The position numbers and the translations under genes were made by a program. Below are positions 1 to 5,351 of a stretch of DNA of 5,970 bases, piece after piece. The notes beneath the pieces were generated by a model. It was given only the letters and a program-made list of their open reading frames with translations. It searched no databases and was not told the DNA's origin. The stretch comes from Bacteroidota bacterium (lineage in GTDB: Bacteria > Bacteroidota > Bacteroidia > Chitinophagales > Chitinophagaceae), in the NCBI GenBank assembly GCA_947454745.1, contig CANGMV010000080.1:1-5970 (forward strand), written 5' to 3'. Each line of letters begins with the position of its first letter. The first letter of the stretch is position 1.

Positions 1-209
1 AAGAATAAATCACTTACAGTTTTTACTGCTTCTACCGTTCCAAAAACCGCTTCGGCAGCCAAGCTACTTCCCACCGTATTAATATCTAAATACACAATAT
101 CACCCAACTCGCTTTGAGCGAAATCGGTAATGCCAATGGTAGCAGTAGTGCCATCTAATTTAATCCATTCATGATCTTTTGTGTAACGTAAGTCGGCTGG
201 GAATTGCAT
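1..209 (-). CDS. gcvH: Glycine cleavage system H protein, N-terminal part (cut by window edge)
   Basis: The H protein is the lipoylated shuttle of the glycine cleavage complex. In the cytosol it carries the aminomethyl group from the P protein to the T protein and is reoxidised by the L protein. My own translation from the ATG at 209-207 gives 69 residues before the window ends. It starts [20 protein letters not shown] and continues through the family-typical [20 protein letters not shown] and [14 protein letters not shown]. Lys63 in VEAVKTVSD is the expected lipoyl attachment lysine, at the position known for this family. The full protein is usually about 125-130 residues, so roughly half is present. 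The start fits the family N-terminus and lies about 20 bases after a good -7 promoter element. The gene is 55 bases from the stop of the same-strand unknown gene at 265-612. The other gcv genes are not in view. Identification is firm. Confidence 0.95.
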   Translation of the reverse strand, partial: MQFPADLRYTKDHEWIKLDGTTATIGITDFAQSELGDIVYLDINTVGSSLAAEAVFGTVEAVKTVSDLF

Positions 210-229
210 AGGTTCAATTTTTATTAGTG

Positions 230-261
230 CAAATATCCATCAAAATCACTAAAAAACCAAT
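230..261 (-). promoter_or_regulatory. Probable gcvH promoter, Bacteroidota type
   Basis: On the minus strand, GATATTTG (237-230) matches five of the six fixed bases of the Bacteroidota -7 element TAnnTTTG. ATTG (261-258) matches three of four bases of the -33 element TTTG. The spacing is exactly 20 bases, within the known 19-21 range. Transcription would begin about 14 bases before the gcvH ATG. The promoter sits just after the stop of the preceding gene, so gcvH probably has its own start in addition to any read-through. This is a motif match only. Confidence 0.5.
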
Positions 262-264
262 CGG

Positions 265-612
265 CTAATAGCGAATATTATCAAAATACAGTAAAATATG
301 GTCTTTTAAGAACACTTCCTGTTCCATCAGGTCCATTATAGGCAATTGCTTTAATTGCTTAAAATGCGGCCAGCCTTCTTCATCTTTCCCTTCTAAAAGG
401 TAGTAACCACTAGGAGATAGGATGGAGCAAATGGCAATATGCATCAGGTCTTGTTTTTGCTCTTTCGTAATTTTCTCCCTAATAAAACCCGTTTCTTGTA
501 AACCAATTAGGAAAAGTACGGCTTCTGTATCTGGCTTTTTCCCAAACTGATCCATTAGTTTTTTCTCTAAATCCCACCATCTAGTTTGTAAATCGTCTTG
601 TATATTGGCCAT
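265..612 (-). CDS. Uncharacterised 115-residue cytosolic protein next to gcvH
   Basis: I do not recognise a named family. The protein is small, has no signal peptide or membrane segment, and looks like a soluble helical protein. Visible features are an N-terminal amphipathic stretch with paired tryptophans (RWWDLEKKL, about 11-19), a hydrophobic helix TEAVLFLIGLQE (29-40), KEQKQDLMHIAICSIL (50-65), a GYYLLEGKDEEGWPHF turn-rich segment (69-84), and an acidic/hydrophobic end with EQEVFLKDHILLYFD (97-111). No metal-binding cysteine cluster or catalytic motif is evident. The ATG at 612-610 is supported by a perfect -7 element about 22 bases upstream. The gene is divergent from serS and lies in line with gcvH, with a 55-base gap. 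Its composition matches its neighbours and it reads as a genuine gene rather than a shadow. I have a vague memory of similar hypothetical proteins in Bacteroidota, which I cannot verify here. Function unknown. Confidence 0.8.
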   Translation of the reverse strand: MANIQDDLQTRWWDLEKKLMDQFGKKPDTEAVLFLIGLQETGFIREKITKEQKQDLMHIAICSILSPSGYYLLEGKDEEGWPHFKQLKQLPIMDLMEQEVFLKDHILLYFDNIRY

Positions 613-633
613 GTCTGTAGTTCAATTTTGTAG

Positions 634-641
634 CAAAGGTA
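634..641 (-). promoter_or_regulatory. -7 promoter element for the 115-residue gene
   Basis: The minus strand reads TACCTTTG, a perfect match to the Bacteroidota consensus TAnnTTTG, 22 bases before the ATG at 612. The inferred transcription start is about 15 bases before the start codon. No TTTG-like -33 box is seen at the expected 19-21 base distance. It diverges from the serS element at 674-681. Confidence 0.5.
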
Positions 642-673
642 GGGGATATCTAGGCGCAGTAGGTTGGTTTGAT

Positions 674-681
674 TATCTTTG
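674..681 (+). promoter_or_regulatory. -7 promoter element for serS
   Basis: TATCTTTG is a perfect match to TAnnTTTG, 15 bases before the ATG at 697. Transcription would start near 688, giving a very short leader of about 9 bases. The TTG at 679 that would extend the reading frame by six residues lies inside this element, which argues against it as a start. No -33 box is visible at the usual distance. Confidence 0.5.
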
Positions 682-696
682 CCAAAATTTGCATTT

Positions 697-1968
697 ATGT
701 TACAAGTAAACTTCTTACGCCAAAATACAGAGTTGGCTAAAAAGAAATTGGCTATCAAGCACTTCGCTAACTTGAATTTAGTAGACGAAGTGATAGCGAT
801 TGATGATGAGAGAAAGCAATTACAAGCTTCCTTTGACGATATTCAATCTAAGGTAAATGCAGCCTCCAAGGAAATTGGAGGTCATATGGCCAAGGGAGAG
901 AAAGACCAATCAGAGACATTAAAGAATGCAGTTGCAGATTGGAAAAAGCAACTAGATCCTTTAAAAGAAAAAATGGCTTTGGTGGAAGCCAGCTTGCAAC
1001 AAGTAATTGTACAGTTCCCGAACCTGCCGCATGATTTAGTACCATTGGGTAAAACGCCGGAGGAAAATGAAGTAGTAAGAGTAGGCGGGGAAACGCCAAA
1101 ATTACCTACCAACGCCGAAGCGCATTGGGATTTAATTAAGAAACACAATTTGGTTGATTTTGAAACTGGTGCAAAAATTACAGGAAGTGGATTCCCATTA
1201 TATATTGGCAAGGGTGCGAAATTTCAGAGAGTACTCACACAATATTTTTTAGATTTTAATACTGCTGCTGGCTATACAGAATACTTACCTCCTTTTATGG
1301 TAAACGCTGCATCGGCCTTTGCTACTGGTCAATTGCCCGATAAAGAAGGTCAAATGTATCATGCTACGGAGGATGATTTTTATTTAATCCCAACAGCCGA
1401 AGTGCCCGTTACCAATGTGTTTCGTGATACGGTGTTAAAAGAGTCCGACCTGCCTTTGCAAATGACGGCTTACTCACCTTGTTTTAGAAGAGAAGCGGGA
1501 AGTTTTGGTAAGGATGTGCGTGGCTTAAATAGAGTGCATCAATTTGAGAAAGTGGAAATCATTCAAATTGTGCATCCCGATAAAAGTGATGAAGTGTTGA
1601 ATGAAATGGTAGCGCATGTTGAAAAATTATTAACTAGCCTAGGACTACAATATCGAATTTTAAGATTGTGTGGTGGAGATATGGGATTTGCATCGGCAAT
1701 CACTTATGATTTTGAGGTATACAGTGCTGCGCAAGAAAGATGGTTGGAAGTGAGTAGTGTAAGTAATTTTCAGGCTTACCAAACTTATCGCATGAAATGT
1801 CGATTTAAAGATGCAGATGGAAAAATTCAATTTGCACATTCTCTAAACGGTAGCTCATTGGCATTGCCACGTATTTTTGCTGCAATTGTAGAAAACTACC
1901 AAACCGAAACGGGTATTGCATTACCAAAGGTATTACAACCTTATTTTGGTGCTGAAAATTTAATATAA
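697..1968 (+). CDS. serS: Seryl-tRNA synthetase
   Basis: This class II aminoacyl-tRNA synthetase charges tRNA(Ser) (and tRNA(Sec) where present) with serine in the cytosol. It is 423 residues from the ATG at 697, normal for the family. Residues 1 to about 105 form the charged, long-helical N-terminal arm that grips the tRNA extra arm. The catalytic core follows: FETGAKITGSGF (155-166), the TAE serine-binding loop in LIPTAEVPVTN (233-235 for TAE), class II motif 2 with FRRE (263-266) in SPCFRREAGSFGKDVRGLNR, and motif 3 NGSSLALPR (384-392) with its ATP-binding arginine. SSVSNFQAYQ precedes motif 3, as in other SerS. The frame is open upstream to a TTG at 679, but MLQVNFLRQN is the normal SerS N-terminus and the TTG falls in the -7 element. 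It has its own promoter, stands alone on the plus strand, and ends 20 bases before a strong hairpin terminator. All key residues appear intact. Confidence 0.98.
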   Translation: MLQVNFLRQNTELAKKKLAIKHFANLNLVDEVIAIDDERKQLQASFDDIQSKVNAASKEIGGHMAKGEKDQSETLKNAVADWKKQLDPLKEKMALVEASLQQVIVQFPNLPHDLVPLGKTPEENEVVRVGGETPKLPTNAEAHWDLIKKHNLVDFETGAKITGSGFPLYIGKGAKFQRVLTQYFLDFNTAAGYTEYLPPFMVNAASAFATGQLPDKEGQMYHATEDDFYLIPTAEVPVTNVFRDTVLKESDLPLQMTAYSPCFRREAGSFGKDVRGLNRVHQFEKVEIIQIVHPDKSDEVLNEMVAHVEKLLTSLGLQYRILRLCGGDMGFASAITYDFEVYSAAQERWLEVSSVSNFQAYQTYRMKCRFKDADGKIQFAHSLNGSSLALPRIFAAIVENYQTETGIALPKVLQPYFGAENLI

Positions 1969-1988
1969 AACGCAATAATAGAAATCAT

Positions 1989-2020
1989 AAAAAAGCCCTT
2001 CCAGTTGGAGGGGCTTTTTT
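1989..2020. terminator. Two-way intrinsic terminator between converging serS and the barrel gene
   Basis: AAAAAAGCCCTTCC (1989-2002) pairs with GGAGGGGCTTTTTT (2007-2020) around an AGTT loop. The stem is 14 bp with one G-T wobble. The A run at one side and the T run at the other supply a U tract in both directions. It lies 20 bases after the serS stop and 15 bases beyond the stop of the leftward gene at 2036, so it can end both transcripts. Confidence 0.92.
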
Positions 2021-2035
2021 ATTTCATGAGTTTTC

Positions 2036-2899
2036 TTAAAAATGACTAAAACGCACACCCAATGCAAATGGGTAGGCATATAGTTTTGTTAACTTATTGT
2101 CGAATAAATTAGTTACACTAGCTGAAGCATACAAGTGAATACCACCAATGCCAATTTCTCCAATTCCTGCAACTTGATAATCATTCAAGTTAAAATTGCC
2201 ATTGAATTTTTCTTTGTGTGCGCTAATTTGTTTGTTGCGAGAGCCAATTAAATAGCCCAAACTTAAACCTGCACTGGCATAAAAAGATTTTTTCTTTTCA
2301 GGATAAGGTTGATAGTTTAATTGCACAGGGACAGTTAGGTATTCAACAAAAAGCTTATCTTTTTTAAATGTCTTACTATCAATATAAACAAGGCTAGCGC
2401 CAGTGTTTCTGAAACTTATCGGTTGTTCGAATCTAAAGTTATACATCTGTAAACCTATACCATATTTTAAGTTCCAGCGGTGTTGATCCAAATTCATTTT
2501 TTGCTGAACCAACCAAAAGTTTACATTGCTTGACTTGCTATTATTTAATTTAAAACTTTTTGCAGTCATAGCTGGCCCTACACTAGGACGCGTAAATTCA
2601 GCATTTGTTTTATAATTGGTAACATCAACGTAATTGGCAAACCCTAAGTCAAAAACAAACCACTTTGTATTCAAATCAGTTTTCGGCTTTGCAATTTTTT
2701 CAATTTTTATTTGTGTATTACTCCAATCCGACTTGTCCATTTTTGATTGCCATTCATTTTGACCATGGCTTTCATGCGACTTTACAATTAAAAAGCTACC
2801 AATTTTGATGGTATCTTGTTTCATTGTGATTAAAGTGTCTTTTTGAGCAAAGCTAGTTGTGGCAATTAGGAATGCCATAAGTGAAAACAGTCTTTTCAT
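2036..2899 (-). CDS. Exported outer membrane beta-barrel protein, second of a tandem pair
   Basis: The protein has 287 residues. A signal peptide (MKRLFSLMAFLIATTSFA, probable cut before Gln19) is followed by a short periplasmic segment containing KQDTIKIGSFLIVK (27-40). A barrel-like region from about residue 80 shows alternating aromatic and hydrophobic strands separated by charged turns (WFVFDLGFANYVD, WNLKYGIGLQMYNFRFEQ, LFVEYLTVPVQLNY, SFYASAGLSLGYLIG), and the protein ends GVRFSHF. A terminal phenylalanine and this strand pattern are typical of PorT/OMP_b-brl-like outer membrane barrels of Bacteroidota. It is a clear paralogue of the gene at 2946-3980. Residues 122-166 match that protein at 36 of 45 positions. 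It lacks the extra basic N-terminal insert of its partner. It lies 46 bases after the partner with no convincing promoter, so it is probably the last gene of the sigma-factor operon and ends at the two-way terminator. Ligand and role are unknown. Confidence 0.85.
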   Translation of the reverse strand: MKRLFSLMAFLIATTSFAQKDTLITMKQDTIKIGSFLIVKSHESHGQNEWQSKMDKSDWSNTQIKIEKIAKPKTDLNTKWFVFDLGFANYVDVTNYKTNAEFTRPSVGPAMTAKSFKLNNSKSSNVNFWLVQQKMNLDQHRWNLKYGIGLQMYNFRFEQPISFRNTGASLVYIDSKTFKKDKLFVEYLTVPVQLNYQPYPEKKKSFYASAGLSLGYLIGSRNKQISAHKEKFNGNFNLNDYQVAGIGEIGIGGIHLYASASVTNLFDNKLTKLYAYPFALGVRFSHF

Positions 2900-2945
2900 A
2901 GTTTATGCTAATTAGAATACTTTACGAAATTAATTCATTTTATAA

Positions 2946-3980
2946 TTAAAACTTACTAAATCTTAAACCAATCGCAAAAGGATTCATGTCGAAGTTGGTT
3001 AGGTTCTTATCAAACATATTGGTTAAACTATAGGAGCCATAAAGTCTTATTGATCCTATTCCTAATTCACCTACAGTTGACATTTTTAAATTGTTTAAAT
3101 CGAAATTGCCATTCACTTTTCTTTTACCTCTCTCCTCGCTAATTTGCTTCGTGTGAGACTGTAATAAGTAACCAGCACTCATACCTAAGCTTGCATAAAA
3201 ACTTTTATTGTTTTCGGGGTTGGATTGATAATTTAATTGAATGGGAACAGTTAAGTATTCAACAAATAATTTATTCTTTTTAAAGTGCACGTCATCAAAA
3301 AATACATAGCTCCCTGGGGTATTTCTAAAGCTAATAGGCTGTTCAAAACGGAAATTGAACATTTCAATACCAATCCCATATTTCAAGTTCCAGTAATGTT
3401 TATATAAGTTTAGTTTTTGTTGCACCACCCAAATATTTACATTGCTCGACTTCATGTTATTCAACTTTAAATTAGTTGAGTTAGGTGCAGTTGGATAAAG
3501 CATGGACTGATAAGGCAATGCAGTATACATTAATGGCTCAGTCTTATCAACTAAATTGGCGAAGCCTAAATCAAATACCCACCAATTCGAAGTTATTTGC
3601 TTTAATTTCTTTGGTTCACGCTCAATACTAATTTTTGTTTTTTTAAAATCACCTTGAAGTAATGACTGCCAGTCTTTATTATAATCATCACTTTGTTTGT
3701 TAATAATTTTAATGCGGCCTACTTTAACAGTGTCGTCAGTAACCGAAAGTAGTGTTTCATTCTCGGAATCAATTTTTACATCTTTTTTTCGATCATGCTT
3801 TCTTTTTGAATCAATGGTAATATTTACAACATGCTTTTTATCGCCTATTGCATCAACGTCGCCACCAACTATCACCATATTACCAATGCGGATGGTATCT
3901 TGTTTTTTTTGTGTAGAATCCGTTTGTGCGATTGCATGGATAGCAAGTAAACTGCAAGCAATTAAAATGATCTTTTTCAT
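2946..3980 (-). CDS. Exported outer membrane beta-barrel protein with duplicated periplasmic motif, first of a tandem pair
   Basis: The protein has 344 residues. Its signal peptide MKKIILIACSLLAIHAIA is probably cut before Gln19. The periplasmic part carries two copies of one motif, KQDTIRIGNMVIVGG (26-40) and DDTVKVGRIKIINK (82-95). They are separated by a basic, Lys/His/Asp-rich stretch (about 41-81, including DSKRKHDRKKD). The second copy aligns with the single copy in the paralogue at 2036-2899. From about residue 131 the two proteins align throughout (WWVFDLGFANLVD, KYGIGIEMFNFRFEQPISFR, KNKLFVEYLTVPIQLNY, FYASLGMSAGYLL) and end alike (GLRFSKF). The strand pattern and terminal Phe support an OMP_b-brl-type barrel in the outer membrane. 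The start is 5 bases after the anti-sigma stop, so co-transcription is very likely. It could be the sensor, the target, or both, of the sigma/anti-sigma pair upstream. That role is inferred from context only. Confidence 0.87.
   Translation of the reverse strand: MKKIILIACSLLAIHAIAQTDSTQKKQDTIRIGNMVIVGGDVDAIGDKKHVVNITIDSKRKHDRKKDVKIDSENETLLSVTDDTVKVGRIKIINKQSDDYNKDWQSLLQGDFKKTKISIEREPKKLKQITSNWWVFDLGFANLVDKTEPLMYTALPYQSMLYPTAPNSTNLKLNNMKSSNVNIWVVQQKLNLYKHYWNLKYGIGIEMFNFRFEQPISFRNTPGSYVFFDDVHFKKNKLFVEYLTVPIQLNYQSNPENNKSFYASLGMSAGYLLQSHTKQISEERGKRKVNGNFDLNNLKMSTVGELGIGSIRLYGSYSLTNMFDKNLTNFDMNPFAIGLRFSKF
3699..3905 (-). repeat. Intragenic duplicated DT-[IV]-x-[IV]-G motif
   Basis: Two short copies of one protein motif are encoded at 3864-3905 (KKQDTIRIGNMVIV region) and 3699-3740 (TDDTVKVGRIKIIN region), about 55 residues apart. 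A third copy, KQDTIKIGSFLIVK, is encoded at 2780-2821 in the downstream paralogue. The match is at protein level; the DNA has diverged. Each copy reads as a short strand-turn-strand (inference). Confidence 0.55.
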
Positions 3981-3985
3981 ATATC

Positions 3986-4798
3986 TTATTTTTCTTTTTC
4001 GGTTTTATTCCTTCTTAAAAATGCGGCTACACGTCGAGTGATGCCCCTTAATTTATCTCCATCAATTTCCAAGTTAGCAACATAAATTACGCGGTCGGGA
4101 TTTTCGGTATTGAGTTCCTCGAAACTTTCCGTAGGATCAGTCGCAACAATACTATTTGATGTGTTATTTGGGATACTCACATTTTGAACAGCGGTAGGTT
4201 GCTCCATTTTTTCAATGCTTGCCAATGAGTTTGTTGTAGTCTCTGGAGCTATTACTACTATGGCTTCAGGTTTTAATTTCAAGATTTCTTTTTTATTTTC
4301 TTGAATATTTTTAACTGATATACTATTTGAATATTGTATTGCGGCAGGCGAGGTCGCAGTTGAACTTGTAATATTTTTTGTTGAATTATGCGCTTTTAAG
4401 CTTGCGATAGTATTCAATTGAACGACAGGTTGTTCCGGTACTTTTATTGCGTATTTGTAGCCAATCATAACTAGCAACAAGGCGGCTACTGCACTCAGCG
4501 CGCGCATACGTCCTTTCGTAAAAAATCCTTTTACAATAGGGGTTTCTGTGCGGTATAAAGTCTTTTTAAAATCTATAGGCAAACGAGCTTCCAGTGCATC
4601 AAATCGATATAATAATGTTTTGTCTTCGTACTCAATAGTTGCTGGTTCAAGCACTAATTGTTGTAAAAGGGATAATTCTTTTTGATAAACAGGGTTTTCT
4701 TGTAAGAATGATTCTACAGCTGCTTTTTGAGTAACAGAAAGTTCATTATCGATATACAATAAAAAGAATTCCTCGTAATTGGTAATATCAATTTTCAT
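3986..4798 (-). CDS. Single-pass membrane anti-sigma factor partner of the ECF sigma gene
   Basis: The protein has 270 residues and probably sequesters the ECF sigma factor encoded just before it. The cytosolic part (1-98) has NYEEFFLLYIDNELSVTQKAAVESFLQENPVYQKELSLL (7-45), a helical pattern typical of anti-sigma N-termini, then DKTLLYR (59-65). There is no His-x3-Cys-x2-Cys zinc motif; indeed the protein contains no cysteine. One membrane helix spans about 99-118 (RALSAVAALLLVMIGYKYAI), preceded by positive charges (KGFFTKGRMR), which places the C-terminal part in the periplasm. That part is a Ser/Thr/Asn-rich, probably unstructured linker (about 125-235), then VIYVANLEIDGDKLRGITRRVAAFLRR (237-263) and a basic tail. 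No FecR domain is visible. Its ATG overlaps the sigma stop by one base (TAATG), which suggests translational coupling. Assignment rests on position, topology and N-terminal pattern rather than a named domain. Confidence 0.8.
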   Translation of the reverse strand: MKIDITNYEEFFLLYIDNELSVTQKAAVESFLQENPVYQKELSLLQQLVLEPATIEYEDKTLLYRFDALEARLPIDFKKTLYRTETPIVKGFFTKGRMRALSAVAALLLVMIGYKYAIKVPEQPVVQLNTIASLKAHNSTKNITSSTATSPAAIQYSNSISVKNIQENKKEILKLKPEAIVVIAPETTTNSLASIEKMEQPTAVQNVSIPNNTSNSIVATDPTESFEELNTENPDRVIYVANLEIDGDKLRGITRRVAAFLRRNKTEKEK

Positions 4799-5289
4799 TA
4801 GGCACTCATTTTTTGAAGATGAACTAATTTGTCCTTTAATATTAACCTTGCTCTATGAAGATATACTTTCACTTGACTTTCAGATAAATTCATAATCTCT
4901 CCAATTTCTTGGTAATTGTATCCTTCATAGTCTTTTAAGAGCACTAAACTTTTTTGAGTGGGGTTTAACTCATTAATGGCTTTTAAAATATTTTGCTTTA
5001 ATGTGTTATCTGCTTGGAATGTAACTTGACCCTTTACTTTATCAAAGTTATCGGTAGTATCTGCTTTTTTATCCTTTCGAACATGATCAATCATTTGATT
5101 GTATGCAACAGTAAATAAATATGACTTTACTTTCTCAGGCTCCACTTTGGAACGATTGATCCATAACTTTTCGAAAGCTGTTTGAACAATATCCTGCGCA
5201 TCTGCTTCATGGCCAATATTTTTGACAATAAAGCGGTATACCCCATCGGAGTAATTATCTACACAATTATTGAAATCCTGATCGGTCAT
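4798..5289 (-). CDS. ECF-type RNA polymerase sigma factor
   Basis: This 163-residue sigma-70 family protein contains only regions 2 and 4, the usual size and layout for extracytoplasmic function sigma factors. It directs RNA polymerase to a small regulon. Region 2 spans about 8-75. NIGHEADAQDIVQTAFEKLWINR (24-46) is the core-binding and -10 contact segment, followed by VKSYLFTVAYNQMIDHVRKDKK (54-75). Region 4 spans about 106-155, with LNPTQKSLVLLKDYEGYNYQEIGEIMNLSESQVKVYLHRAR carrying the helix-turn-helix that reads the -35 box. A Lys/Asp-rich linker (76-100) joins them. The ATG at 5289 is directly preceded by GAGGG, too close to be an ideal ribosome site, but ribosome sites are weak in this phylum. 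The gene leads a four-gene unit (sigma, anti-sigma, two barrels), and an ECF-like promoter lies 28-54 bases upstream, suggesting it activates itself. Its target signal is unknown. Confidence 0.96.
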   Translation of the reverse strand: MTDQDFNNCVDNYSDGVYRFIVKNIGHEADAQDIVQTAFEKLWINRSKVEPEKVKSYLFTVAYNQMIDHVRKDKKADTTDNFDKVKGQVTFQADNTLKQNILKAINELNPTQKSLVLLKDYEGYNYQEIGEIMNLSESQVKVYLHRARLILKDKLVHLQKMSA

Positions 5290-5316
5290 CCCTCGTTTTG
5301 CTTTTAAGTATAGGTA

Positions 5317-5343
5317 TAACGAAGGGGGAGCTCAAAAGTTACA
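5317..5343 (-). promoter_or_regulatory. Candidate autoregulatory ECF promoter, TGTAAC-N16-CGTTA
   Basis: On the minus strand TGTAAC (5343-5338) and CGTTA (5321-5317) are separated by 16 bases. This is the architecture of ECF promoters such as the SigW type (TGAAAC-N16-CGTA), with the usual AAC core at -35 and CGT at -10. Transcription would start near 5308-5310, about 20 bases before the sigma ATG. No well-spaced TTTG/TAnnTTTG housekeeping promoter is obvious here; TAACTTTTG nearby is one base off spacing. The -35 box lies only 9 bases after the mqnC stop. Function is inferred. Confidence 0.55.
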
Positions 5344-5351
5344 TTTGACTA

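Noticed and set aside
679..696. TTG at 679 as the serS start, adding six residues
   Set aside because: The TTG lies inside the perfect -7 element TATCTTTG, and the SerS family begins at the MLQVNFLRQN-type N-terminus encoded from 697.
567..758. Minus-strand 63-residue open frame across the serS start
   Set aside because: It spans both divergent promoters and overlaps two better-supported genes; its sequence is not protein-like.
848..1211. Minus-strand open frames within serS
   Set aside because: They lie opposite a complete, conserved serS, have no family-like sequence, and no promoter; they are shadows.
2900..2945. Separate promoter for the second barrel gene (TAATTTCG-like box)
   Set aside because: The -7-like box is imperfect, no -33 box was confirmed, and the short gap with no terminator fits operon read-through better.
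3954..3956. Cys9 of the first barrel (LIAC) as a lipoprotein lipobox
   Set aside because: It is too close to the N-terminus, and the hydrophobic segment continues to residue 18, where AIA before Gln19 is a good ordinary signal-peptidase site. The protein also has a barrel C-terminus.
3697..4041. Plus-strand 114-residue frame opposite the barrel/anti-sigma junction
   Set aside because: Phe/Ser/Ile-rich antisense of two real genes that match their neighbours in strand and spacing.
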